Notes: a model not told the origin generated them from the sequence alone. A stretch of DNA of 64,000 nt from Neorhizobium petrolearium (GCF_017873175.1 NZ_JAGGJW010000003.1:248001-312000); one strand, 5' to 3'; counted from the first letter of the stretch, positions 47,101-56,619 are shown. Translations and numbers: made by a program.

Positions 47101-48180
47101 ATGAGCGAGCCAACGGCCGCCGCGCCGCATCACGATTATGAAAAGGTTCTCAAGGATAGTGCTGCGGAGGTTGCATCCTTCGACACACATGAGAAGACGG
47201 CCGTCCAGAGATTCCGGCATTTCCTGCATACAAGCCCGTCGGCGGTATCGCTGATCGTGCTCGTCGTATCGCTGCTGGTCTTCGGAACCCTATTGGGCAC
47301 GAAATTTTTCTCGGCCTTCTCGCTGACGCTGATCCTTCAGCAGGTGGCTATCACCGGCATTGTTGGGGCAGCACAGACGCTCGTGATCATGACTGCCGGC
47401 ATCGATCTGTCGGTGGGCGCGATCATGGTGCTTTCATCGGTGGTGATGGGGCAGTTCGCCTTCCGCTACGGCTTTCCTACAGAACTCGCCATCCTGTGCG
47501 GTTTCGCGGTGGGCGCGCTTTGCGGCTTCATCAACGGCATCCTGGTTGCTCGCATGAAGCTGCCGCCCTTCATCGTCACGCTCGGCATGTGGCAGATCGT
47601 GCTGGCCAGCAACTTCCTCTATTCCGCCAATGAGACGATCCGGGCACAGGAGATCGAAACGACGGCGCCCCTCCTACAGTTCTTCGGCAGTACATTTCGT
47701 ATCGGCGGGGCGGTCTTCACCTATGGCGTGATCGCCATGGTGCTGCTCGTGTTGCTACTCTGGTACGTGCTGAACCACACGGCCTGGGGACGTCATGTCT
47801 ACGCGGTTGGTGACGATCCGGATGCCGCGGAACTTTCAGGCGTCAACGTCAAACGCATGCTGATCTCGGTCTATGTACTTTCAGGCGTCATCTGCGCGCT
47901 CGCTGGCTGGGCCTTGATCGGCCGCATCGGCTCGGTTTCACCGACGGCTGGCCAGTTCGCCAATATCGAATCCATCACCGCGGTGGTAATCGGCGGCATA
48001 TCACTGTTCGGCGGACGGGGCTCAATTCTCGGAATGATGTTCGGTGCGCTGATCGTCGGCGTTTTTTCGCTCGGCCTCAGGCTCCTCGGCACCGATGTTC
48101 AATGGACCTACCTCCTGATCGGCGTCCTGATCATCCTCGCCGTGGCGGCCGATCAATGGATCAGAAAGGCAGCAAGCTGA
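47101..48180 (+). CDS. frcC: Fructose ABC transporter permease
   Basis: This 359-residue permease of the RbsC/BPD_transp_2 family has 8-10 helices. TLVIMTAGIDLSVGAIMVLS and VVIGGISLFGGRGSILGMMFGALIVG are family signatures. The start at 47101 follows GGAGGAG. A 45-residue charged N-terminal tail precedes the first helix. It overlaps frcA (TGATG). Confidence 0.9.
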   Translation: MSEPTAAAPHHDYEKVLKDSAAEVASFDTHEKTAVQRFRHFLHTSPSAVSLIVLVVSLLVFGTLLGTKFFSAFSLTLILQQVAITGIVGAAQTLVIMTAGIDLSVGAIMVLSSVVMGQFAFRYGFPTELAILCGFAVGALCGFINGILVARMKLPPFIVTLGMWQIVLASNFLYSANETIRAQEIETTAPLLQFFGSTFRIGGAVFTYGVIAMVLLVLLLWYVLNHTAWGRHVYAVGDDPDAAELSGVNVKRMLISVYVLSGVICALAGWALIGRIGSVSPTAGQFANIESITAVVIGGISLFGGRGSILGMMFGALIVGVFSLGLRLLGTDVQWTYLLIGVLIILAVAADQWIRKAAS

Positions 48181-48971
48181 TGGCCCAGGAATCCAATACG
48201 CAACCCATTCTCACCGCACGCGGACTCGTCAAGCGCTATGGGAGGGTCACGGCTCTCGACCATGCCGATTTCGACCTCTATCCCGGCGAAATTCTGGCGG
48301 TCATCGGCGACAACGGTGCAGGCAAGTCCTCGCTGATCAAGGCAATCTCCGGCGCGGTCCACCCGGATGAAGGCGAGATCCGCATGGAGGGCAAGGTTGT
48401 CCACTTCTCCTCGCCCAACGAAGCGCGCAAAGCCGGCATCGAGACCGTATACCAGAACCTTGCGCTTTCGCCGGCACTTTCCATCGCCGACAACATGTTT
48501 CTCGGCCGGGAAATCCGCAAACCGGGCTTCATGGGCAAGGTGCTTCGCAAACTCGATCATGCCGCGATGGAGAAATTCGCCCGGGCGAAACTTTCCGAAC
48601 TCGGTCTGATGACGATCCAGAACATCAACCAGGCCGTCGAGACCCTGTCCGGCGGCCAGCGTCAGGGTGTTGCGGTGGCGCGCGCCGCTGCCTTCGGCTC
48701 TCGGGTAATCATCCTGGACGAACCGACCGCGGCGCTCGGCGTGAAGGAAAGCCGCCGCGTGCTGGAACTCATTCTCGACGTCCGGTCGCGCGGCATTCCG
48801 ATCGTCCTCATCTCTCATAACATGCCGCATGTCTTCGAAGTTGCCGACCGCATCCACATCCACCGGTTGGGGAAGCGGCTTACGGTCATCAATCCCAAGG
48901 AATACACGATGTCCGATGCGGTCGCGTTCATGACAGGCGCCAAGGCGCCCGCTCAACCGGCGGCGGCGTGA
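48180..48971 (+). CDS. frcA: Fructose ABC transporter ATP-binding protein
   Basis: This ATPase has 263 residues: a single nucleotide-binding domain, unlike the double-domain RbsA type. It has Walker A GDNGAGKSS, signature LSGGQRQGVAVARAA and Walker B VIILDEPTAALG. Single-domain ATPases are typical of the frc system. The start overlaps the frcC stop. The kinase gene frcK expected downstream in S. meliloti is absent here; a PfkB-family kinase lies 1.5 kb further on the other strand. Confidence 0.9.
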   Translation: MAQESNTQPILTARGLVKRYGRVTALDHADFDLYPGEILAVIGDNGAGKSSLIKAISGAVHPDEGEIRMEGKVVHFSSPNEARKAGIETVYQNLALSPALSIADNMFLGREIRKPGFMGKVLRKLDHAAMEKFARAKLSELGLMTIQNINQAVETLSGGQRQGVAVARAAAFGSRVIILDEPTAALGVKESRRVLELILDVRSRGIPIVLISHNMPHVFEVADRIHIHRLGKRLTVINPKEYTMSDAVAFMTGAKAPAQPAAA

Positions 48972-49012
48972 TCGCAGATTTTAGGATTTTCGCTGCAAGG
49001 CCGGAATTGCCT

Positions 49013-50368
49013 CTATCTCATGGCGAAGAGTTCCTGATGGAACCGTTGTGAGACGGGCATTCCCTGTGCAGCGAAGTCGCGACGCAGGACTTCGCCAAAG
49101 CCTACCGGACCGCAGAACCAGATGCTTGCCTCGCGCCAGTCCGGCACTGCGGCACGGATGCGCTCGCCAGTCAGAAGGCCGTCGCGGGAATCGACCAGAA
49201 CATGCAGGCGGATATCTGCCGCTTCGGCATCTCCCGTCAGCTTGGCAATGGCTTTCTCGTCATAGTCGGCGGTCGTGTGAAACAGATCGACAACCGGCCG
49301 CCGACAGTGATCGAGGTTCGTTCGTCGCTCCAGCGCACGATGCTTCATGGCTGCGATGAACGGCGTTATGCCGATGCCCCCACCGACCCAGATTTGCCTC
49401 GACTGGCCATTGTCGAAATCGAAGCAGCCATACGGCCCTTCGACCTTCATCTCCTGCCCTATGTGCAGTGTTTCACGCAGGCGGCTGGTATGGTCGCCCA
49501 ATTCCTTGGTGACGAAGGTGATGCGCCGCTCCTTATCATTCCAACCTGAGGCGATGGTATAAGGATGCGCACCTTCGGATGTGTCTGAAGTCACGAATGC
49601 AAACTGGCCGGCCTCGTGGCCGGGCCAGCCCTCCGGCACCTCGACCTCCGTCTCGAGCGCTCGAACGCCCGGGTAGTAGTGAAATGAGGTAATCCTCCCC
49701 CGAACCTGCCGTCCCGCGCCGACACGTCCCAACAGCACAATCACCGCGCTGTAGGTGCCTGCCGCCAGAAGCAGGCCTGTGACCACCCCGACAGGTGACG
49801 TCCAATAGCTGAACGTTGTCAATACCACCGAGTGAAACACCAGTACCAGATACACGAGGGCCAGCAGGCGGTGGGTTTTGTAGAATAGTTTATAAGGAAA
49901 CTGCCTGATGAGCGCCAAGGCGATCAACAGTACCACGGCATAGAACGCCCACTCGCCTACTCCTTCCGCCGAGCCGCGCAGCGTCATGAAGAATTGCTCG
50001 ATGGGATTTTCGATCTCTGCCCTTGCGCCGCGGGCCGGCCGTACAAGCCATCCCAGGCTCGTCGCCCATTTCGGAGTCTCGCTCCATAACCAATGGACTA
50101 TGGATATGGCCAAGGCCGCGATGCCGAACCACTTATGTAGGCGATACATCTTGTCCAGTCCGCCCAGCCAGGGCTCCGGCAAGCGCGGACGCAGCGCAAG
50201 AACCATTGCGACACTCATGCAGCCTATCGCGACGATGCCACTGTATTGCATCATCGCAGCACGAAGCGCAAAGACGTTAGTCGACTGAAAGACAGAGGGC
50301 TCCGCCAACAGCCATAACCCGCTCAACAACACGAGAGCACCCCAGAAGGCGAGTCTGATATTCCGCAT
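49013..50368 (-). CDS. Ferric-reductase-like transmembrane flavoprotein
   Basis: This 451-residue protein has about six N-terminal helices (1-210) with heme-type His pairs (RLHKWFGIAALAISIVHW and KTHRLLALVYLVLVFHS). A cytoplasmic FAD domain with HPYTIAS (about 285) and an NAD domain with GGGIGITPF follow. The family moves electrons from NAD(P)H across the membrane to iron or oxygen. The start at 50368 lies 57 bases downstream of an FNR/FixK box, so it belongs to the low-oxygen regulon here. The electron acceptor is unknown. Confidence 0.88.
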   Translation of the reverse strand: MRNIRLAFWGALVLLSGLWLLAEPSVFQSTNVFALRAAMMQYSGIVAIGCMSVAMVLALRPRLPEPWLGGLDKMYRLHKWFGIAALAISIVHWLWSETPKWATSLGWLVRPARGARAEIENPIEQFFMTLRGSAEGVGEWAFYAVVLLIALALIRQFPYKLFYKTHRLLALVYLVLVFHSVVLTTFSYWTSPVGVVTGLLLAAGTYSAVIVLLGRVGAGRQVRGRITSFHYYPGVRALETEVEVPEGWPGHEAGQFAFVTSDTSEGAHPYTIASGWNDKERRITFVTKELGDHTSRLRETLHIGQEMKVEGPYGCFDFDNGQSRQIWVGGGIGITPFIAAMKHRALERRTNLDHCRRPVVDLFHTTADYDEKAIAKLTGDAEAADIRLHVLVDSRDGLLTGERIRAAVPDWREASIWFCGPVGFGEVLRRDFAAQGMPVSQRFHQELFAMR

Positions 50369-50425
50369 GGCTATCACTCTCACTGATGACCGGGTTTGCG
50401 TATCGTGGAGCGCCACTGCATGTCG

Positions 50426-50439
50426 TTGACGCATATCAA
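50426..50439. promoter_or_regulatory. FNR/FixK box upstream of the ferric-reductase-like gene
   Basis: TTGACGCATATCAA matches TTGAY-N4-RTCAA. It lies 57 bases upstream of the flavoprotein ATG, in the gap after the PfkB gene. Confidence 0.8.
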
Positions 50440-50483
50440 GGCCCGCGAGTACGAGCGCCGTGATTCAAAGAAAGTTGGCGCGC

Positions 50484-51410
50484 TCACATTGGAGTCGACA
50501 TGCTGTGGTATAGATCGAATACCTGCTGGCGGCTGAACTCGCTGCCCGGCGTCGTGACGGCCGCAGCGCCTGCTGCGATTCCTAGTCGGAATGCTTCATC
50601 GAGCGGATAATTCTGCGTCAGGGCCCAGACCATTGCGCCCGTGAAACTATCCCCCGCGCCGACAGAAGATCGAACCGGGACGGCGAGCGCGGGTTCTTTG
50701 ATGACTTTGTCGGCGCTTGCGACAAGCGCTCCCGCCTGTCCCATTGTAACAACCATATACTTCGCCGCGCCGCGTCTTACGATCATCTGCGCGGCCTCTG
50801 CCACCTGCACTTCATCCAGGGAGTGACCGACGACATATTCCAGCTCGTCGAGGCTCGGTTTCACAAGATAGACTTGAGTCTCGGAAAGTGTCTCCTTCAG
50901 CGCCTCTCCCGAAGCATCGAGAACAAACCGGCTCCCCTTCTCCAGGAACAGCTGCGCCATCCTGGCATAGGTGTTCGTCGGTGCACCGCGTGGCAGACTG
51001 CCGCTCGCCACCACATAGTCTGCGGTCGAAGCCTCAAGCGTCTCGAACATGACCTCCACTTCCCGTTCGGAAATGACGGGGCCTTCGGGAACGAAGCGAT
51101 ATTCAAGACCGGTCGATATTTCCTGCACCATGAAAGCAACGCGAACGGCGCCACTCATCGGCACAGGCCGAAGAGTAACGCTCATTCCCTTCAAGGCATC
51201 CTCAAGAACATTGCCCGTCGCTCCCCCGGAGAAATAGATCAGATCCGGATGCTCACCAAGTTCAGCCAGGACCCGGGCCACGTTGATACCGCCGCCGCCG
51301 GCATCCTGCCGCTGGTTGCGTGTCCGCATCTTGCGAGTCGGGACCAGCTTGTCCACATCGCTGGCAATGTCGACAGTGGGATTGAGTGCGATACAAAGGA
51401 TCCGAGACAA
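50484..51410 (-). CDS. PfkB-family sugar kinase (1-phosphofructokinase/Pfk-2 type)
   Basis: This 308-residue ribokinase-fold kinase has the N-terminal GGGGINVARVLAELG motif and the catalytic GAGDSFTGAMVWAL near the end, as in E. coli Pfk-2 and tagatose/fructose phosphate kinases. It probably phosphorylates fructose 6-phosphate or fructose 1-phosphate. It starts with TTG at 51410 after AAAGG. It lies 78 bases downstream of the universal stress protein gene and probably shares its FNR-controlled transcript. Confidence 0.88.
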   Translation of the reverse strand: MSRILCIALNPTVDIASDVDKLVPTRKMRTRNQRQDAGGGGINVARVLAELGEHPDLIYFSGGATGNVLEDALKGMSVTLRPVPMSGAVRVAFMVQEISTGLEYRFVPEGPVISEREVEVMFETLEASTADYVVASGSLPRGAPTNTYARMAQLFLEKGSRFVLDASGEALKETLSETQVYLVKPSLDELEYVVGHSLDEVQVAEAAQMIVRRGAAKYMVVTMGQAGALVASADKVIKEPALAVPVRSSVGAGDSFTGAMVWALTQNYPLDEAFRLGIAAGAAAVTTPGSEFSRQQVFDLYHSMSTPM

Positions 51411-51488
51411 CGCACACCTTTCGTCACTGTTTCGACCTCGTCGTCCAAGTGGCTCTGACCAGACCGGTACCTGTAGCTGGCCGAGAAC

Positions 51489-52313
51489 CTATCGCGCAAG
51501 AAAGACAGGGCGGCTCGGATGTTCCAGCATCGACCGGGTTACACCGCCGAAAATGCGTTCGCGCATGCGCGAATGACCATAGGCACCCATGACGATCATA
51601 TCCGCCGCAACGTCATCGGCATATTGTTTCAGCGTCTCTGCAACCGTCCGGCCGTCGCTCCTCAACACATCGGCACTGAAGTTGACGCCATGCCTGGCGA
51701 GATAGATGCCGATTTCCGCCCCCGGCTGCTCAATCCCGGGTTCAGGATCGACCATGCCCCCGTGAACTTTGCTGGCGGCTTTCAAAAACTCGAGTCCCTG
51801 TTTGGCGGCTTTCGCCGCTTCCGGGGTGTCATTCCATGCCAGCACCACGGAGTCGGGTTTTAAGGTGGGGATCGCATTCCGGGGGATGATCAGGACCGGT
51901 ACTCCCGAATGAAAAAGGGCGCCGTCGACGACCGCACTTTTCAATGGGCTGTCGGCCGCCAGTTCAGGACCGATAACCAGCAGGTCGGCATAACGCGCCT
52001 GATGCGCAACGACATTGTCGACATAGGTCCATTCGGTATAGATATCGATGATATCATGAGGAACTTCCGCTTGCTGCAAAAGGTCCTTTATTTTCGTGCT
52101 CCGCTCAGCCAGCTTTGCTCTATCGGCGTCTCTTTCTTCCAGCCATGCCACTGAAACATGTTCGGCATATTCGCCGAGCGGCGGCGGTGCTGCAATGGCG
52201 AGCAGCAGGACGGAGAGATGCGCACCGGACGACCGGGAGAGTTCGACTGCCGCACGAAGATCACTGTCCGCGTGATCGCACCGGATCACGCTCAAGATGG
52301 TTGTAAACGGCAT
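51489..52313 (-). CDS. Universal stress protein with two Usp domains
   Basis: This 274-residue cytosolic protein has tandem Usp domains (about 1-145 and 155-274). The second keeps the ATP-binding signature GAYGHSRMRERIFGGVTRSML; the first is degenerate. Double-domain Usp proteins are common in FNR regulons. The start at 52313 follows GGAGGAAGG. An FNR/FixK box lies 59 bases upstream. Confidence 0.9.
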   Translation of the reverse strand: MPFTTILSVIRCDHADSDLRAAVELSRSSGAHLSVLLLAIAAPPPLGEYAEHVSVAWLEERDADRAKLAERSTKIKDLLQQAEVPHDIIDIYTEWTYVDNVVAHQARYADLLVIGPELAADSPLKSAVVDGALFHSGVPVLIIPRNAIPTLKPDSVVLAWNDTPEAAKAAKQGLEFLKAASKVHGGMVDPEPGIEQPGAEIGIYLARHGVNFSADVLRSDGRTVAETLKQYADDVAADMIVMGAYGHSRMRERIFGGVTRSMLEHPSRPVFLAR

Positions 52314-52371
52314 CACCCTTCCTCCTCTCATCATTTAAAAGAAATCCTGGTACCATCGGCACCCCGGCACC

Positions 52372-52385
52372 TTGATTTCCGTCAA
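52372..52385. promoter_or_regulatory. FNR/FixK box between the usp gene and the metallo-beta-lactamase gene
   Basis: TTGATTTCCGTCAA matches TTGAY-N4-RTCAA. It is 59 bases upstream of the usp start and 83 bases upstream of the divergent metallo-beta-lactamase start. It could activate both. Confidence 0.8.
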
Positions 52386-52468
52386 CTCGGCTTCTGGGGA
52401 ATCAACTAATTGATTGTCCATAGAGATCCACGCCGCGCCGAAGCGGCCGATTGTTATGGAGGCTAGCA

Positions 52469-54067
52469 TTGAAACGCGACCCGAAGATTACGTTTCACGG
52501 AGCAGCCGGCACCGTTACGGGTTCCTGCTTCCTTCTTGAGACCGGCGAGAGCCGCGTCCTCCTGGATTGCGGAATGTTCCAGGGCTCGAAGACCGAGAAG
52601 GAACTAGATTACCGCCCTTTTCCGTTCTCGCCGGCTTCATTGGATGCCGTCATTCTCACGCATGCACACATCGATCACAGCGGGCTGCTGCCCAAGCTTG
52701 TGAAAGACGGCTTCACCGGTCCAATCTATTGCACTCCGGCGACGCTGGATCTCTGCGCAGTCATGCTGCCGGATTCCGCACATATTCAGGAAATGGAAGT
52801 CGAACAGCTCAACCGGCGAAACGAGCGGCGGGGCCGCAAGCCCGTCAATCCGATCTATAACGCGGCGGACGCCGCGGCAACGCTGGTGCAGATGAGGCCT
52901 CATCCTCTTGAACAATGGGAGGAGCTCTCACCGACTATCCGCTTCCGTTTCTGGAACGCCGGACATCTTCTCGGTTCAGCCTCCGTCGAAGTCGAGATTG
53001 GCGCCGGATCCGAGCGCCGGCGGCTTCTCTTCTCCGGCGACATAGGCCCCCACCACAAGCTGCTCCAATTCGATCCGGATGCTCCTGCAGGTTGGGATTA
53101 TGTGATCTGTGAAAGCACCTATGGCGATGTCGACCGCAACGACCCCTCCGATGAGGGGCGACGAAAGATGTTGCAAGACGAGGTAAACCTGGCCGCCCGC
53201 CATCGTGACGGAGCTCTTCTCATTCCGTCATTTGCGGTCGAACGTACCCAGGAACTTCTGGCTGATCTCGTCTATCTCATGGACAAGGGAGAGGTCGCCC
53301 GTTGCCCGATTGTCATCGATTCGCCTCTAGCTCTTCGAGCCACCGAAGTCTTCAGGGAACATTCCCGCGAACTCGAGCATGGCCATCTTCTGCTGCGCGC
53401 GCTCGGAGCCAGGAACGTCCGGTTCACCCAAACCGCCGAACAGTCCAAGGCAATCGACAACATGCGAGGCTTCCACATCGTTATCGCCGCGAGTGGCATG
53501 TGCGAAGCCGGCCGGATTCGACATCGCCTGAAAAACTGGTTGTGGCGGGAGGAGGGTACCGTTCTTCTGGTCGGCTATCAGGCCACTGGAACACTGGGGC
53601 GTTTCCTGGAAGACGGCGCCTCGACCGTTCGGATTCAAGGCGACGAGATCGCGGTGCGAGCGAACATTCGCAGGCTCGATGTCTACAGTGGCCACGCCGA
53701 CGGGCCGGAACTGGCCGAGTGGATTGCAGCGCGCCTGCCGGTAAGGAAAGCCGTCTTCCTGGTTCATGGCGAACTGCCGGCAATTGCTGGAATGAGAGAG
53801 CGCATGTCGCTGCTACGGCCCGAATTGACTGTGGTGGAACCTTACCTCGATGCAACCTACGACCTCACTTCCAAGGGCGCCGTAGACATTTCGGATGTCC
53901 AGGTCCCACCCCGGCTTGGCGCGCTCCAGGTCGGCCGCAAAGACTGGCATAACGACTTTCAATCGCTGGTCCTGGATTTGCAGGAAAGATTGGATGAAGC
54001 GGCCGATGAAAAGGCGCGTGGCATAATCCTCCGCAAAGTCAGACGCGCGCTTGATGAAGCCGATTGA
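52469..54067 (+). CDS. Metallo-beta-lactamase/beta-CASP RNase-like protein with RNA specificity domain
   Basis: This 532-residue protein is of the CPSF/Ysh1-like bacterial group. The zinc motif is His65-x-His67-x-Asp69-His70 in LTHAHIDHSG, followed by the later His in WNAGHLLGSA and SGDIG. A beta-CASP insert (about 245-390) and a C-terminal VYSGHADGPEL with MVHGE-like VHGELPA complete the active site. It is expected to cleave RNA, although bacterial substrates are mostly unknown. A TTG start at 52469 follows GGAGG by six bases; the alternative TTG at 52451 lacks a site. Confidence 0.88.
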   Translation: MKRDPKITFHGAAGTVTGSCFLLETGESRVLLDCGMFQGSKTEKELDYRPFPFSPASLDAVILTHAHIDHSGLLPKLVKDGFTGPIYCTPATLDLCAVMLPDSAHIQEMEVEQLNRRNERRGRKPVNPIYNAADAAATLVQMRPHPLEQWEELSPTIRFRFWNAGHLLGSASVEVEIGAGSERRRLLFSGDIGPHHKLLQFDPDAPAGWDYVICESTYGDVDRNDPSDEGRRKMLQDEVNLAARHRDGALLIPSFAVERTQELLADLVYLMDKGEVARCPIVIDSPLALRATEVFREHSRELEHGHLLLRALGARNVRFTQTAEQSKAIDNMRGFHIVIAASGMCEAGRIRHRLKNWLWREEGTVLLVGYQATGTLGRFLEDGASTVRIQGDEIAVRANIRRLDVYSGHADGPELAEWIAARLPVRKAVFLVHGELPAIAGMRERMSLLRPELTVVEPYLDATYDLTSKGAVDISDVQVPPRLGALQVGRKDWHNDFQSLVLDLQERLDEAADEKARGIILRKVRRALDEAD

Positions 54068-54084
54068 TAGTCTTTTGCTTCAAC

Positions 54085-55068
54085 TTACGGCACCAGCACG
54101 GCGGCGCCGCTCAGACGCCCCCCTCTAAGATCGTCAAGCGCCTTGTTCGCTTCGGCAAGAGGATAGACGACGGTATGCGTTTTCACATTCGCGGCGGCGG
54201 CAATCGGGAAGAACTCCATCGCATCGTCTCTCGTCAGGTTCGCCACGGAGGCCACCTTTCGCTCGCCCCAGAGAAGAGCATAGGGCATCTGCGGAATATC
54301 ACTCATATGGATGCCACCACAAATGACCCGTCCGCCCTTGCGTATTGCCTTCAAAGCCAACGGCACCAGATCACCGACCGGCGCGAAGATGATCGCCGTA
54401 TCGAGAACAGCCGGCGGCGTTTCATCTGAACCACCAGCCCAGGTCGCGCCCAGACTTAGGGCAAAGGTCTGTGCCTGCCGATCGTCAGGCCGTGTGAAGG
54501 CATAGACCTGCCTGCCTTGCCATACGCAGACTTGCGCGATGATGTGGGCGGCGGCTCCAAACCCATAAAGCCCTATTTTCTTGCCTTCTCCCGCCTTTTT
54601 CAGGGAACGCCAGCCGATCAAGCCCGCACAGAGAAGCGGTGTAAGGGAAACGGGATCGGCTTCCTGGGGCAGATCGAAGGCATAGGCTGAATCTGCGACC
54701 ACATGGGTGGCAAAACCACCGTCCCGGGTATAGCCGGTGAAGAGCGGCTCGTCGCAGAGGTTTTCCGCATTCGACCGGCAGTACGAGCAGTGACCGCAGG
54801 TATGACCGAGCCAAGGGATGCCGACCCGCGAACCGATGCGATGCGGGGAAACCCCTTGCCCGACTGCTTCAACGATACCGACGATCTCATGGCCGGGCAC
54901 AAGGGGGAGTTTCGGGTTTGCGAGATCTCCCTCGACCACATGCAGATCGGTCCGACATATCGCGCACGCCTCCACCCGGACGAGCAGTTCGCCGGATTGC
55001 GGTTCAGGATCCGGCCGTTCCGCCAGTTCCAGTGGCTTGCCGACCTCATGCAATACCATCGCCTTCAT
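54085..55068 (-). CDS. Zinc-dependent alcohol dehydrogenase
   Basis: This medium-chain dehydrogenase has 327 residues. Catalytic zinc ligands are Cys38 and His60 with GHE, plus a Cys in LLCAG; structural zinc Cys are 91, 94, 97 and 105. The nucleotide motif is GLYGFGAAAH. It resembles the propanol-preferring AdhP/AdhA group and would reoxidise or generate NADH under low oxygen. The start at 55068 follows GAGG. A small membrane protein gene lies just upstream on the same strand, with an FNR-like box before it. Confidence 0.92.
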   Translation of the reverse strand: MKAMVLHEVGKPLELAERPDPEPQSGELLVRVEACAICRTDLHVVEGDLANPKLPLVPGHEIVGIVEAVGQGVSPHRIGSRVGIPWLGHTCGHCSYCRSNAENLCDEPLFTGYTRDGGFATHVVADSAYAFDLPQEADPVSLTPLLCAGLIGWRSLKKAGEGKKIGLYGFGAAAHIIAQVCVWQGRQVYAFTRPDDRQAQTFALSLGATWAGGSDETPPAVLDTAIIFAPVGDLVPLALKAIRKGGRVICGGIHMSDIPQMPYALLWGERKVASVANLTRDDAMEFFPIAAAANVKTHTVVYPLAEANKALDDLRGGRLSGAAVLVP

Positions 55069-55099
55069 GGCGTAACCTCGTCCTCGTCTGCCCCAGACC

Positions 55100-55291
55100 T
55101 CAGCGCTGCAGTTCACCCCGCTTATCGGGCCACATGATCGAGTCGCTTTCTTGATTCCGGAAACCATATTGCTGCGAAGGCAGTAACAGGAGAATTGCCA
55201 GGACCATCAGAACCATCGCAACGAGAAGCCAGAACACCAGCCGGCTCATGATGAAGCGGCGAAGTTGCATCCCGAAGTCCTCGATATGCAT
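55100..55291 (-). CDS. Small single-helix membrane protein
   Basis: This 63-residue protein has one hydrophobic helix (LVFWLLVAMVLMVLAILLLL) after a short basic segment (QLRRFIMSR), then a charged tail. I do not recognise a family. A GGCGGAGC ribosome site precedes the ATG, it ends 31 bases before the alcohol dehydrogenase start, and an FNR-like box lies 80 bases upstream. An internal Met at residue 15 gives a 49-residue alternative. Confidence 0.55.
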   Translation of the reverse strand: MHIEDFGMQLRRFIMSRLVFWLLVAMVLMVLAILLLLPSQQYGFRNQESDSIMWPDKRGELQR

Positions 55292-55599
55292 GTCTCTTGC
55301 TCCGCCATAACGTCTTCGGATCGATCGAAGTGCTTATGTTTGCAGTCTAGCGAAACATTGCAGGCATCATTTGATGCATCTCAATGAGCGGGCACGATGT
55401 TGACCCACGCTCCAAGGCATCGATGATTGACGTTGCTCCGAAATCGCGAGCTGCTCCCTATCGCTTGAACCGAAGATGAGCCTTATGATCGATAACATGA
55501 GAGGAAGACTTTCATCGACACCGGGCACTTCAAGCTTGCCTCTCGTTGGATACATGCGACCATTATCGCAGTGAAGCGCAATCTGATATGGAGACTGAC
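55292..55599. other. Intergenic region with a weak FNR-like site
   Basis: About 308 bases separate two divergent small genes. The only element I can support is the FNR-like site at 55371-55384. An AT-rich part near 55380 may hold the leftward promoter. Nothing else is recognised. Confidence 0.4.
55371..55384. promoter_or_regulatory. Near-match FNR/FixK box upstream of the alcohol dehydrogenase unit
   Basis: TTGATGCATCTCAA differs from TTGAY-N4-RTCAA by one base (CTCAA). It lies 80 bases upstream of the small membrane protein gene. Confidence 0.5.
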
Positions 55600-55773
55600 G
55601 TGGGAAAAGAACAAAAAGCACGCAAAAAAGCAGCTGCGGAAGCAGATCGTGCAAAAGAGCAGGACGATTATCTCGAAGAGGCGCTGGAGGAGACATTTCC
55701 AGCAAGCGACCCCATAGCGCCCGGTCATCCGCAGGAACGGCCGACCGGTTCACCGAGCAAGAAGTCCGATTGA
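55600..55773 (+). CDS. Small charged protein with an ETFPASDP motif
   Basis: This 57-residue soluble protein is rich in Lys, Glu and Ala (KARKKAAAEADRAKEQ) and ends with LEEALEETFPASDPIAPGHP. I recall similar E-x-FPASDP tails in many short hypothetical proteins of alphaproteobacteria, often stress linked. Its function is unknown. I chose the GTG at 55600 because GGAG lies six bases before it; an ATG at 55588 has a weaker site. It sits alone within the low-oxygen island. Confidence 0.6.
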   Translation: MGKEQKARKKAAAEADRAKEQDDYLEEALEETFPASDPIAPGHPQERPTGSPSKKSD

Positions 55774-55986
55774 ACGTCTTTCGCTCGGAGCCAGGATATT
55801 CTGCGTTGCCATGTTCAAGGATTCTGTAAGTCGCTCTTTCGTGACCAAGGTCAATGAATCAAACAATTGGCCCGCTATCATTCAGGGTGTCTTCCTCACC
55901 GACGATCGAGGCGTTCTCGGTGATTTTCGAAGAATAGCAACGCGCGTTGCGGTCCTTTTCCGATTGTAACCAGGCATCGGCTGCCG

Positions 55987-56619
55987 TCATTTAATTGCGA
56001 GTTGGTCCAGCACGTCCTGATCGGAAAGCTGCGAGAAATCCTGGTAATAGGCCCCGACAGCGCCGAAGCCGGACGGAGCCTCAAGGCAGATCACCTCGTC
56101 CGCCTCTCTTTGAAGTTCGGCGACAAGGTCGGCAGGAGCGACGGGAACTGCCAAAACGATCCGGGCAGGGTGGCGCATTCTCAAGGCCTTGAGCGCAGCT
56201 CTTGCGGTCGAGCCCGTGGCCAACCCGTCATCGACGACGATCGCAATTCTTCCTTCAAGATCATCACCTGCCAAGTGCCCCGCATAGACTTGCTGCCGGC
56301 GATGAATCTCTTCAAGCTCCTCTCTGCAACGCGCCTCGAAGACCTGGCCGGAGACGCCCGCGAGCGCGATAACTTCGTCGTTGCGTACGACGACGGGTTT
56401 TTTGCCGTCGATAATAGCGCCCATGGCAAGCTCGGGATTCCGAGGCAGGCCCACCTTCCGCACGAGAAGCAGTTTAAGCGGTGCTTTCAGCGCCACGGCA
56501 ACTTCTGCCGCTACGGGAACACCTCCCCTGGGAAGGGCAAGAACGATGCATGGCTGCCCTTGATAACTCTCAAGCGCCTGCGCAAGTTGTCGCCCTGCCT
56601 GCCTGCGATCATGGAACAT
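55987..56619 (-). CDS. Phosphoribosyltransferase-domain protein
   Basis: This 210-residue type I phosphoribosyltransferase-fold protein has the PRPP motif AIVVDDGLATGSTARAA and the N-terminal LALPRGGVPVAAEVA. The substrate base is unknown. Similar stand-alone proteins are common in stress and anaerobic loci of proteobacteria. An FNR/FixK box lies 102 bases upstream of its start. Confidence 0.88.
   Translation of the reverse strand: MFHDRRQAGRQLAQALESYQGQPCIVLALPRGGVPVAAEVAVALKAPLKLLLVRKVGLPRNPELAMGAIIDGKKPVVVRNDEVIALAGVSGQVFEARCREELEEIHRRQQVYAGHLAGDDLEGRIAIVVDDGLATGSTARAALKALRMRHPARIVLAVPVAPADLVAELQREADEVICLEAPSGFGAVGAYYQDFSQLSDQDVLDQLAIK

Noticed and set aside
55841..55854. GTGACCAAGGTCAA as an FNR/FixK box
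   Set aside because: It has one mismatch and lies downstream of convergent genes, with no gene positioned to use it.
55811..55969. 52-codon open frame between the small charged protein and the phosphoribosyltransferase
   Set aside because: No ribosome site, no recognisable motif, and only chance-level length.
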